IMG/VR virus record: IMGVR_UViG_3300020176_000105
Coordinates: 1 to 22,591 of that record
Strand: one strand, 5' to 3'
Length of the DNA stretch: 22,591 bases
Source of the DNA: a virus
Shown piece by piece: positions 15,727 through 22,591 of this stretch; position 1 is the stretch's first letter; the number at the start of each line of letters is the position of its first letter. Below the pieces are notes generated by a model. The model had not been told where the DNA came from and made no database searches. It worked only from the letters and a program-made list of their open reading frames with translations. The position numbers and the translations under genes are program-made.

Positions 15727-16440
15727 TTACACCTTAACAATAAAGCTAGCCTGAGTGCCTAATGCAGTAGAACGCACATAATCATAACGATTAATTAACA
15801 CTGAACGCATGTTTTTAATTCCTTCTTGGAACTTTTCTTTAGCAATCAATGCGTCTTGTGAATTACCCCTAAACAAGTATGCATAGTGCATAGCACCGTC
15901 AGTAATAACGTGCATAAACCTTTCAGGAATAGTGGGTACATCTGTGTCTAAAATCAAATCTACGGGCATACGGTAGTATTCGTAGACTACAGTGTATGCT
16001 TTATCTGGTGGTGGAACCATTCCGTATTCTTCAGCCGGAGATTGAAATACAAAAGTAGGCAGCGCAGAAGACGCATTAGTTACATCATACTCATAGCCAA
16101 TATAATTATTTAAGTAGTCTTCGTAAGCAATCACTTTTAATTTTTTTGTTGCATTGCCTAGTGCCGCATCTTCTTTAATTCTAAACGTGTTAAAGTTAAT
16201 TAGCTTTGCATCGAAAGGAAATGAGTAACGAGTAATGTTAGCAGTAAGAACATCTTCCTCTTCTACATGATTAAAAGGCCAATTATATTCATACTGATTA
16301 ATATCACGAATAGCGGCATTTACTGCATCTTTTGCCTGCGCATAAAAACCTGAAGCTGTGGCAAAGTTAGCAGAAGTAAGTTCTACTTCGTTAAGTCTAC
16401 GGTTAACTTGATTTACCAGTCCTAAAAAATCATATGCCAT
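15727..16440 (-). CDS. Head-tail connector / tail accessory protein (P22 gp4 / T7 gp11-like)
   Basis: A 237-residue protein with features of podovirus tail-adaptor proteins: an N-terminal helical part (FLGLVNQVNRRLNEVEL, AQAKDAVNAAIRDINQ) ending in the aromatic YEYNWPFNH, then a beta-domain (ITRYSFPFDAKLINFNTFRI, TYTVVYEYYRMPVDL), and a helical C-terminus with PTIPERFMHVITDGAMHYAY and AKEKFQEGIKNMRSVLINR. The gp4/gp11-like group forms a dodecameric ring between portal and nozzle; this is known for the family, and the assignment here is from layout and from the neighbouring gp10-like gene. The start at ATG 16440 is coupled (TAATG) to the preceding small Ig-like protein. Its stop is followed by the promoter-bearing gap. 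Confidence 0.78.
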   Translation of the reverse strand: MAYDFLGLVNQVNRRLNEVELTSANFATASGFYAQAKDAVNAAIRDINQYEYNWPFNHVEEEDVLTANITRYSFPFDAKLINFNTFRIKEDAALGNATKKLKVIAYEDYLNNYIGYEYDVTNASSALPTFVFQSPAEEYGMVPPPDKAYTVVYEYYRMPVDLILDTDVPTIPERFMHVITDGAMHYAYLFRGNSQDALIAKEKFQEGIKNMRSVLINRYDYVRSTALGTQASFIVKV

Positions 16441-16763
16441 TACTTTTCTCTCACTTTAAGTTTGATGCTACGTTCTGCAATATTGCCTGTGTTATCTGAA
16501 ATCTGACAGAAAATGGTATACTGAATATTATTAGTTCCATCTGCTAAATAGATTGTTGCAATTTGGTTATTGCTACTAATAGTCTGTGATACACTGCGTA
16601 GGTTATGCACTGTTCCTGTTGGCGTAAGAACAGTCTTAACTCCACTAGCATTATTAACATACCATACTACGCTACTAATAGTACCTGTACCAAGAAATCT
16701 AGACCAGTCTACACTGTAGTCCAGCAATTCATCTGGGTCTTTATTAGGCCAACGAAAAGACAT
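16440..16763 (-). CDS. Small Ig-like tail protein, possible fibre-tail adaptor
   Basis: A 107-residue beta-sandwich-like protein. It opens FRWPNKDPDELLDYSVDWSR, a signature I recall from phage proteins annotated as fibre-tail adaptors, followed by strands SSVVWYVNN, TIYLADGTNNIQYTIFCQ and a final ERSIKLKVRE typical of an Ig-like domain. Short size and position between a repeat-rich tail protein and the gp4-like connector support a role in joining fibres to the tail. The Shine-Dalgarno candidate is weak. Its stop overlaps the next start (TAATG). Function is from family memory and context, not proven. Confidence 0.72.
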   Translation of the reverse strand: MSFRWPNKDPDELLDYSVDWSRFLGTGTISSVVWYVNNASGVKTVLTPTGTVHNLRSVSQTISSNNQIATIYLADGTNNIQYTIFCQISDNTGNIAERSIKLKVREK

Positions 16764-16772
16764 TTTTTACTC

Positions 16773-17597
16773 CTATGCTGCAACTCTAACTGTGCGATCA
16801 AATGTGGTTTGTTTTCTTTCAATGGTAAAGCTACGTACATCTGCACTGACTCTAACAGTTCTCTCTGTTGATGATGTTTGTCTTTCAACATAGACTATAC
16901 GTTTCGGATCGTATGAATCTCTTAAATTAAAGTAGTTAAATGCACTTACAGAACTATAAGCACTAGCTGATCCAAGTAAATTACCAAAAGCACCCTGTAT
17001 TAAAATGGTCAATACAGATGTTATAGCTATGCCGTTTACTGTGCTATTACCATCTGCAACTCTAAGCCCATTGCCTGTAATCTGAGCATCCGCTTGTACA
17101 GTAGCGGAAATAGGCTGTACAGACCTGCCAGTAGCAGCAGTTGTGGCTACACCATTTACTGTTGGTGTTGGGTTTCCTACAAATGAACCACCTGCTGGTG
17201 CAGATGTAGCAGTACCAGAAATGTTTGTAGTAACTGGTCTAATTGCATTTGCTACACTTGTTGTAGTGCCAGCCCCAGAAACAGTTGCTGTAGAAAGCTG
17301 TATGTTTACCGGGCTTGCTGCTACTGTTGCTACACCTGATGCAGATGCAATTGGGTATTGAACACGGATACTAGAGGCAGTAGTAGATGCTAGTCCAAAT
17401 ACAATAGTCTCAGCATTTAATAAGCCGTAGCCTGTCGCAGATGATGTGCCAAATGCTGTTACAGAACCTGCTGCTAGTCTTCGTGCAGTCGCTGTACCTG
17501 TTTGACTACCCGCACCGGATACACTCGCAGAAACATCAAAGGTTTCTGGCGGCAGTGAAGATAGAGCTAGTTCACTTAGTGCGCCGTATGAGAGCAT
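16773..17597 (-). CDS. Repeat-rich tail/fibre protein with RTVRV C-terminal pair
   Basis: A 274-residue protein, extremely rich in Ala, Ser, Thr, Val and Gly. Residues about 20-205 can be divided into some nine imperfect units of roughly 20 residues, each with a core like VSGxATxxA (ASVSGAGSQTGTATAR, ATVSGAGTTTSVANA, PTVNGVATTAATGR, STVNGIAITS), suggesting a beta-solenoid or stacked-strand stalk. The end holds two related segments, YVERQTSSTERTVRVSA and TIERKQTTFDRTVRVAA, which I recall as a common terminal signature in marine phage tail genes. Probably a minor tail or fibre stalk protein. AAGGACA lies upstream of the ATG. Confidence 0.75.
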   Translation of the reverse strand: MLSYGALSELALSSLPPETFDVSASVSGAGSQTGTATARRLAAGSVTAFGTSSATGYGLLNAETIVFGLASTTASSIRVQYPIASASGVATVAASPVNIQLSTATVSGAGTTTSVANAIRPVTTNISGTATSAPAGGSFVGNPTPTVNGVATTAATGRSVQPISATVQADAQITGNGLRVADGNSTVNGIAITSVLTILIQGAFGNLLGSASAYSSVSAFNYFNLRDSYDPKRIVYVERQTSSTERTVRVSADVRSFTIERKQTTFDRTVRVAA

Positions 17598-17614
17598 ATT
17601 AAATTGTCCTTATG

Positions 17615-17857
17615 TTAGGCTGAGTATGCCTGTCCAGCAGCAATAGCCGCATTAACCGCAGTCATATCCTCATCAGTCCAAAACTCTTTAGCAACCATAA
17701 TCTCAAGATGCTCAACATTCCTGTTTACACAGTCCTGCTTGTCTGCGGCATCATCGTCTGCCATAGCCTCACCAGCAATAATAGCATTGATGAGGTCAAC
17801 GCTGTGACCCATCGCTGTATAATGCTGTGCGATTTGTTCTGCTGTTAGTTCGTCCAT
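17615..17857 (-). CDS. Small acidic protein in fibre cluster, unknown function
   Basis: An 80-residue acidic, Ala-rich helical protein (LTAEQIAQHYTAMGHSVDL, EFWTDEDMTAVNAAIAAG). No membrane segment, signal peptide or known motif. It starts at ATG 17857 with AAGGAG about eight bases upstream, between the big S74 fibre gene and the repeat-rich tail protein. Position and composition are like small assembly chaperones that accompany fibre genes, but this is a guess from context. Confidence 0.68.
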   Translation of the reverse strand: MDELTAEQIAQHYTAMGHSVDLINAIIAGEAMADDDAADKQDCVNRNVEHLEIMVAKEFWTDEDMTAVNAAIAAGQAYSA

Positions 17858-17874
17858 TTTATTCTCCTTGTAAA

Positions 17875-20427
17875 TTAGGACTCAAGTGCGGCTATACGAG
17901 CCTCAAGTGCTGTGATTGTTTCTTGCTGTTCTTTGATTGCAGCGGTCAATAACGGAATGATGTCTGTATATGACATACCTAAAAATTCGCCAGCATTATC
18001 TTCTTGTGATTGCACTGCTTCTGGCAAAACCGCTTGAACATCTTGTGCAATCAAGAACGGTCTACGAGTTCCTTCTTCCTCTATTTTATATTTACCAATA
18101 ACAGTCCGAAGTTGTGATACTTTATTCACAGCGTCAGTAATCGGCTCAATAATATCCTTTCTGGTTTCATCTGAAATAGCTGCCCAGCTTGTTGCATTGT
18201 GCGCTAGATAAACACCACTTCCTGATGCTCTTCTGCCATACGCATACAGGGAAGAATCCCAGCTTGTTATATATGGATTGGCAGCGTTGGCAGTTCCCTG
18301 AAGAGAAAGACCAACCCCATTATCCAAATACACTCTAGGGTCACCATCGCCATTAGACAGCACGATGTTGTTGTCGGATGTGGTGATGTTTAGGCCGCCT
18401 TGGTTGCCGGTGTAGTTACCAAGAATAGTATTACTTGAGCCAGTGGTCACAGAATAACCACTATTAACACCGCCAACAAAAGTGTTTTTAGTTCCATTAG
18501 TTACACTGTAACCACTTTGCATACCTAAAAATGTGTTAAAAGCATTGCCTGTTCGGTTTTGTGAATAGCCTGCCGCATATCCAACTGCTGTGCTACCTGA
18601 TGCGGTGGTGTTGGAGTAAAGAGCCGCATATCCAACAGAAACATTGTTAGCACCAGTTGTGTTTTGTCTTAAAGAAGCAGCACCAAAAGATGAATTATAA
18701 TTGCCTGTTGTGTTTGAGTATTGTGAACGATAGCCAAAGGCAGCATTTGGAGTGCCAGTAGTGTTTGCGTAGCCTGCCTGATAACCAACAGCAGTGTTTT
18801 CGCTACCGGTGGTGTTGAAGCGTAAGGCTTGTTTACCTAAACCAGTGTTGTAGTTACCCGTGGTGTTTGCATACATAGATTGCAAACCAACTGCTACATT
18901 ATCTATTCCTGTAGTATTTGAATACATACTGGTGTAGCCAACCGCTGTGTTAGAATCTGCGGTGGTGTTGGATAAAAGTGCGGAATTGCCCAGTGCGGTA
19001 TTGTAGCTGCCTGTGGTGTTGGAAAACAGAGATTTCCACCCATAGCCAGATAGATAATTTCCTGTTGTGTTGTTATACAGGGAGTATGCACCACTAGCTA
19101 CATTATAAGTTCCAGTAGTATTATTATACGCCGCCTGAAAACCCACTGCTGTGTTTTCGCTGGCGGTGGTGTTGGAGTAGAGGGCATAACTACCATAAGA
19201 AGTATTGTATGCACCTGTAGTATTTAACCTTAAAGCAAGATAACCCATTGCGGTGTTATCAACACCAGTTGTGTTAAAGTCTAACGAAAGATAGCCTAGT
19301 GCGTTGTTTCTTGTTCCTGTTGTATTTGATTGCAAAGCCTGATAACCAACAGCCGTGTTGTTGCTTGCGGTGGTGTTGGCATATAAAGCAGACTTACCTA
19401 TTGCGGTATTGTTTGAGCCAGAAGTATTAGTGTTAAGTGCCGCATCACCAAATGCGGAATTGTATGCGCCGTTAATATTGTTGCTTGCTGACGCATGACC
19501 CATAGAGGTGTTGTAACTGCCAGTTGTGTTTGCGTCTAATGCAAGAGAGCCTGTTGCCACATTTCGTGTGCCAGTAGTATTTGCGGTGAGTGCCTGATAG
19601 CCGACCGCAGTGTTGTTGCTTGCGGTGGTATTTGCATTTCCTGCTAATCCACCTATAAAAGTGTTAGAATTTCCTGTAGTAGTGTTTCTACCTGCATTAG
19701 AACCTACTGCTGTATTATAAATATTTCCAGAAGAATTAACTTGATTTTCTAATGCACTTTTGCCAAGTGCTACGCTATTTTGACCACCCGTTTCACTTTT
19801 TAATGCTTCATAACCAAATGCCGTATTGCCATTTCCTACAGTATTAGCATACAACGACTGATAACCCACTGCGGTGCTTTGCGAGGCGGTGGTGTTGGCG
19901 CGAAGCGCTTGTTGCCCAAGTGCCGTGTTATATGACCCAGTGGTATTTAAATATAGTGCAGAATACCCAACACTTGCGTTTGCCGTCCCGCTTGAGTTTG
20001 TGCTTAAAGCATATCCACCAACCGCTGTGTTGTTACCAGCGGTATTTGCATACAAAGACTGATACCCAACAGCAGTGTTGTTGCTTGCGGTGGTGTTGGA
20101 GTTAAGTGCTTCTTCGCCTAGCCCTGTATTGTATGAACCAGAGGTGTTGTTCACAAGGCTATTTTTACCAGCGGCAGTATTGTAACTACCGTCAGTGTTG
20201 CTGTATAAAGCGTTATCTCCAATTGCAACATTACGCTGTCCTGTTGTAACTGCACCAAACGCATTATCACCCAACGCCACGTTGTCTGTACCAACAGGAT
20301 AGTTACCGTCCAGCTTGATTGTGCCGGAGTCAACAGAGACATTGCCAGCTACAGTGAGGCCGTCAACCGTAAGGGTTCCTGTGATATCCTTATCTGCGCT
20401 ATCTGCTAAGTCTCTTGCTCTACTCAT
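17875..20427 (-). CDS. Tail fibre/adhesin of 17-residue repeats with S74 self-cleaving chaperone
   Basis: An 850-residue fibre. Residues 1-47 (MSRARDLADSADKD, GTLTVDGLTVAG) are a probable attachment segment. Residues 48-678 are about 37 tandem 17-residue repeats, consensus YNTAxGxxALxxNTTGS, like the stacked repeats of trimeric YadA-head-type adhesins. Residues 679-748 form a linker tip. The C-terminus (about 749-850) is a Peptidase S74 intramolecular chaperone: S752-D753-E-T-R-K757 gives the Ser-Lys pair five residues apart, followed by GKYKIEEEG, FLIAQDVQAVLPEAV and a terminal coiled coil (QQETITALEARIAALE). In this family the chaperone trimerises the fibre and then cuts itself off before the serine, here releasing about 99 residues. 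TAATG start overlap with the preceding gene. Confidence 0.88.
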   Translation of the reverse strand: MSRARDLADSADKDITGTLTVDGLTVAGNVSVDSGTIKLDGNYPVGTDNVALGDNAFGAVTTGQRNVAIGDNALYSNTDGSYNTAAGKNSLVNNTSGSYNTGLGEEALNSNTTASNNTAVGYQSLYANTAGNNTAVGGYALSTNSSGTANASVGYSALYLNTTGSYNTALGQQALRANTTASQSTAVGYQSLYANTVGNGNTAFGYEALKSETGGQNSVALGKSALENQVNSSGNIYNTAVGSNAGRNTTTGNSNTFIGGLAGNANTTASNNTAVGYQALTANTTGTRNVATGSLALDANTTGSYNTSMGHASASNNINGAYNSAFGDAALNTNTSGSNNTAIGKSALYANTTASNNTAVGYQALQSNTTGTRNNALGYLSLDFNTTGVDNTAMGYLALRLNTTGAYNTSYGSYALYSNTTASENTAVGFQAAYNNTTGTYNVASGAYSLYNNTTGNYLSGYGWKSLFSNTTGSYNTALGNSALLSNTTADSNTAVGYTSMYSNTTGIDNVAVGLQSMYANTTGNYNTGLGKQALRFNTTGSENTAVGYQAGYANTTGTPNAAFGYRSQYSNTTGNYNSSFGAASLRQNTTGANNVSVGYAALYSNTTASGSTAVGYAAGYSQNRTGNAFNTFLGMQSGYSVTNGTKNTFVGGVNSGYSVTTGSSNTILGNYTGNQGGLNITTSDNNIVLSNGDGDPRVYLDNGVGLSLQGTANAANPYITSWDSSLYAYGRRASGSGVYLAHNATSWAAISDETRKDIIEPITDAVNKVSQLRTVIGKYKIEEEGTRRPFLIAQDVQAVLPEAVQSQEDNAGEFLGMSYTDIIPLLTAAIKEQQETITALEARIAALES
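18394..20286 (-). repeat. About 37 tandem 51-base coding repeats (17 residues each)
   Basis: The repeat region of the 850-residue fibre. Most units are exactly 17 residues, with consensus [YN]NTAxGxxALxxNTTGS; a few, near residues 200-260 and at the end, are 16, 18 or 20. Some adjacent units are nearly identical in DNA (for example the recurring gcggtggtgttggc phrase), pointing to recent unit copying. The array could expand or shrink by recombination in steps of 51 bases without loss of frame. Confidence 0.85.
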
Positions 20428-20711
20428 TACTCTGCGCCTTCCTCTTCAGCCGGAGCCATTGCAGCAGCCTGTGCCGCCAGATGTGCCGCATAGGCATCCT
20501 TCACAGCCTGTGTATGTACCGCTGCACAAATAGCTTGCACCTCTGTGCTTTCGCCTGTGATGTCAGCGTCAGGTGCTACAACGTGCCGTGAGAAGCTACG
20601 GCTAATCTCAACGCCATCACGCTTGATGACTGTTGCGGTGCGTACTTGAACGTGCTTGTAGTCACCTACGATTTCAATTTTGTCTTGTACTTGTTCTTCT
20701 GTTAGTGCCAT
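20427..20711 (-). CDS. Small conserved phage protein in fibre cluster, 94 residues
   Basis: A short protein with a beta-rich N-terminal part (KIEIVGDYKHVQVRTATVIKRDGVEIS, in two halves around residues 11-37), a charged centre (RHVVAPDADITGESTEVQAIC) and an Ala-rich helical end (VKDAYAAHLAAQAAAMAP) with an acidic tail. I recall closely similar short proteins in marine phage tail regions, without known function. ATG 20711 has AGGAGAT five bases upstream; its stop overlaps the start of the large S74 fibre in a TAATG junction, suggesting coupled synthesis and perhaps a role in fibre assembly. Confidence 0.72.
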   Translation of the reverse strand: MALTEEQVQDKIEIVGDYKHVQVRTATVIKRDGVEISRSFSRHVVAPDADITGESTEVQAICAAVHTQAVKDAYAAHLAAQAAAMAPAEEEGAE

Positions 20712-20739
20712 TTTTATCTCCTATGGATGGACTGTCCGA

Positions 20740-20756
20740 CCTGATATCCAATCAGG
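20740..20756 (-). other. Perfect hairpin directly after the fibre stop codon
   Basis: On the minus strand CCTGAT-TGGAT-ATCAGG forms a six-base-pair stem with a five-base loop immediately after the TAA of the large fibre gene, within the 45-base gap before the 94-residue gene. There is no T-run after it, so it is not a standard terminator; mRNA processing or a mild attenuator is possible. Confidence 0.45.
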
Positions 20757-22591
20757 TTATGTTGTTCTGTAGACAATAAAACAATTAAAGGTATCTACAT
20801 CATTTGGGGAGCCGTTATCGTATTTGCGAATAACATTTACTTGAGTACCAGTCACGGATTCCATTACGAACAGATGACCGGTAACGTTGCTTCGCGCTAC
20901 ACCGTTTACAACTGTGATGTCTGTTGCTTTCGTGAACGGAAGGTTGTTAATGCCTACGTTTTTACTTCCAGAACCAGAAATTCCCGTCCACCCTACTTTT
21001 ATTTCACAAGTAACGATGTTTCCAATTTTAGTGTAGCGACCCACCCCCGCACCATTGTCTGTAATCGTTCTGCCGTTGGGGTTGTAGGTTAAAGAAACAT
21101 ATGGAACAAAAGTCCCCTCCTCATAGTCATCCAGCAAATTAGCCGAACCAGTGCCGCCCAAGTAGACACCGCCGGAGAGGTAGAGGTCTTTGAAGCGATA
21201 GGAAGATGAGCCAATATCTACTGTGTTGTCTGCTCTGATTTCACTTCCAAAATTGTTTCCAGCGGGTTCTATCTTGTCAGTGTTCAAATACAACCCAGTG
21301 TAACTAGCCGCAGACCCAGAAATTACCCCAATAGCGGAATTATATGCACCAATAATCCCCACAGTGGTGCTGTCTTTGCGGAACACCGCAAGGTGACCAT
21401 CCGACCCTAGTCTAGCACCAAAGAACGGATTTACGTTCGTTGCTACTGCTATAACTTGACCGTTTTCCCTTAACTCGCCACCTTCAACATTTGTTGCAGC
21501 ACTCGTCTTACCCACCAGCAAGTTGCCACTTGCATCCAGTCTGGCGGCTTCGGAGCCATTATTTTGAAAGCGTGTTCCACCAGTGGCGGGGTTAAGTATA
21601 ATAGGGTCAGTAGATGTTTTCAGGGTAAACGCAGTTCCATCAGTAAACACTTCACCATATCTGGCGTTGTCTGAGCGGTAGAAACGACCTACACCACCTG
21701 CACCCAGTGTTAGAGCGGCAGTAGGATTACTCGTCCCAATGCCCACGTTGCCGCTGGTATCAATGCTGATACCCCCAGTGCCATTGTTTGTTAATGTGCC
21801 AGATAGGTAGAGGTCTTTCCATCGCACAGAACTGCCGCCCAAATCATACAAGTTATCAGCAGTAGCTCCCGTGCTTGTGCATGGGTCTAATGATACATTG
21901 CCAAACTTTGCTCCGTATGATGGCCCTGCCGTATAAACTCGCCCACCATTAGCCCCAATACTCCCCACAGTGGTGCCGTCTTTTTGAAAGCCTACGATGC
22001 TTCCATCAGATGTTTTGCGGTTAAACTGTGCAGGTGTATTTCCATCACGAGTAGCAAAGAAAGCACCAGTAGCACCCGCAAGAACACCAACATTGTTACT
22101 ATTAAATGAAGTAGTCCCCACCAGCAAGTTACCGCTGCTGTCGATGCGCATGCGTTCTGTGTTGTTTTGCTTAAACGCAATAGGCTCATTATTTAACTCA
22201 TCGAAAACAAGTCCAACTGCACTACCACCATTATGAATAGTAGCTCCAGTTGCGTTATCACTCCTACGCAAATACAGCTTACCGCCCGCAGCAACATCTA
22301 ACTTTTGTGTAGGCGAACCACCAATGCCCACATTTCCACTGCTATCAAACACAACGCCATCACTAGTGCCGTACTGAAACTTCAGTGACCCTGTACCTGC
22401 ATCACGGATTATTGAGTTAGAACCGTCATGGAATATTTGAAGGTCATTGCCTGTGCCAAAGTTAGCCTTAACATTATCTTTAAAGTTCAGGTCAGCAGCC
22501 ATATTACCGCCGAACACACTGAACGTGTCATACACAATAACCTCAACCACATCACTTGCAACAAGGGCAGTGAGTCCACCTATTGTGTTCG
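20757..22591 (-). CDS. Large tail fibre protein with duplicated module (5' end outside window)
   Basis: The frame is open to the right edge. A GTG at 22550 exists, but upstream codons (NTIGGLTALVASD) continue the coding pattern into EVIVYDTFSVFGG, a segment usually inside phage fibres, so the gene is probably longer. The visible part holds two copies of a roughly 190-residue module, each running from SGNVGIG through RSDNA, SGNLLVG, KDxTTVGxIGA to an LGSSxxRxKDLYLSG motif. A C-terminal domain of about 135 residues follows (ANLLDDYEEGTFVPYV, VGRYTKIGNIVTCEIKV, VGINNLPF), like receptor-binding tips of other marine phage fibres. No S74 chaperone. First visible gene of the late operon in this window. 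Confidence 0.82.
   Translation of the reverse strand, partial: NTIGGLTALVASDVVEVIVYDTFSVFGGNMAADLNFKDNVKANFGTGNDLQIFHDGSNSIIRDAGTGSLKFQYGTSDGVVFDSSGNVGIGGSPTQKLDVAAGGKLYLRRSDNATGATIHNGGSAVGLVFDELNNEPIAFKQNNTERMRIDSSGNLLVGTTSFNSNNVGVLAGATGAFFATRDGNTPAQFNRKTSDGSIVGFQKDGTTVGSIGANGGRVYTAGPSYGAKFGNVSLDPCTSTGATADNLYDLGGSSVRWKDLYLSGTLTNNGTGGISIDTSGNVGIGTSNPTAALTLGAGGVGRFYRSDNARYGEVFTDGTAFTLKTSTDPIILNPATGGTRFQNNGSEAARLDASGNLLVGKTSAATNVEGGELRENGQVIAVATNVNPFFGARLGSDGHLAVFRKDSTTVGIIGAYNSAIGVISGSAASYTGLYLNTDKIEPAGNNFGSEIRADNTVDIGSSSYRFKDLYLSGGVYLGGTGSANLLDDYEEGTFVPYVSLTYNPNGRTITDNGAGVGRYTKIGNIVTCEIKVGWTGISGSGSKNVGINNLPFTKATDITVVNGVARSNVTGHLFVMESVTGTQVNVIRKYDNGSPNDVDTFNCFIVYRTT
21171..22349 (-). repeat. 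Tandem duplication of a ~190-residue fibre module
   Basis: Copy A covers 21798-22349 and copy B 21171-21764. Shared landmarks in the same order are SGNVGIG, RSDNA, xxxDxSGNLLVGxTS, FxKDxTTVGxIGA, ADNxxDxG and RxKDLYLSG. Similarity is clear in protein but patchy in DNA, so the duplication is old or was assembled from related modules. Confidence 0.75.

Noticed and set aside
18394-20286. Regular 51-base repeats that could suggest a CRISPR array or a satellite.
   Set aside because: The whole array is one open reading frame with a protein-level consensus, no unique spacers, and an S74 fibre C-terminus in frame.
22548-22550. GTG 22550 as the true start of the right-hand fibre.
   Set aside because: The frame continues to the window edge with residues that look like an internal fibre segment, and no ribosome site precedes the GTG.

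Overview
The window looks like part of a double-stranded DNA tailed-phage genome, most likely a short-tailed (podovirus-type) phage of a marine bacterium. The evidence is dense coding with almost no intergenic DNA, a long late-type cluster of tail-connector, fibre and internal virion proteins, and many fibre sequence signatures that I recall from marine phage genomes (ELNILDG repeats, an LGSxxxRFKDLYLSG module, fibres starting MSRARDLAD, SGAISL proteins). No portal, terminase, capsid, polymerase, lysozyme or integrase gene is visible, so host and exact phage group stay open; an alphaproteobacterial marine host is an inference. No tRNA, CRISPR array or insertion sequence was seen.

Layout. (1) Positions 11-1319, plus strand: four small non-structural genes, tightly packed: a short coiled-coil-like protein, a T5orf172/MUG113 (GIY-YIG-like) protein, a 68-residue protein resembling ribosome modulation factor that starts at a TTG codon, and a MazG-like nucleotide pyrophosphohydrolase. 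(2) Around 1324-1355: a strong intrinsic terminator where the two converging transcription units meet. (3) Positions 1346-22591, minus strand: one long late operon, read from right to left. It begins off the right edge with a large fibre gene, then a 94-residue protein, an 850-residue fibre made of about 37 copies of a 17-residue repeat with a self-cleaving S74 chaperone, an 80-residue acidic protein, a repeat-rich tail protein, a small Ig-like adaptor, a gp4-like connector, a gp10-like tail protein, two more fibre-type proteins and a small membrane protein. It ends with six genes that I interpret as internal or ejected virion proteins.

The late operon is stitched together by six identical stop/start overlaps (TAATG), which suggests translational coupling. 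The only clear non-coding gap inside it (about 61 bases before the gp10-like gene) holds a perfect TTGACA box and is probably an internal promoter. The most interesting points are: an RMF-like gene next to mazG; ADP-ribosyltransferase-like motifs in the 766-residue virion protein; exact 22/11-residue repeats in the 843-residue protein; a short GL[LM][AS][RK]-type motif shared by four proteins of the internal-protein block; and a fibre cluster built from tandem duplications.
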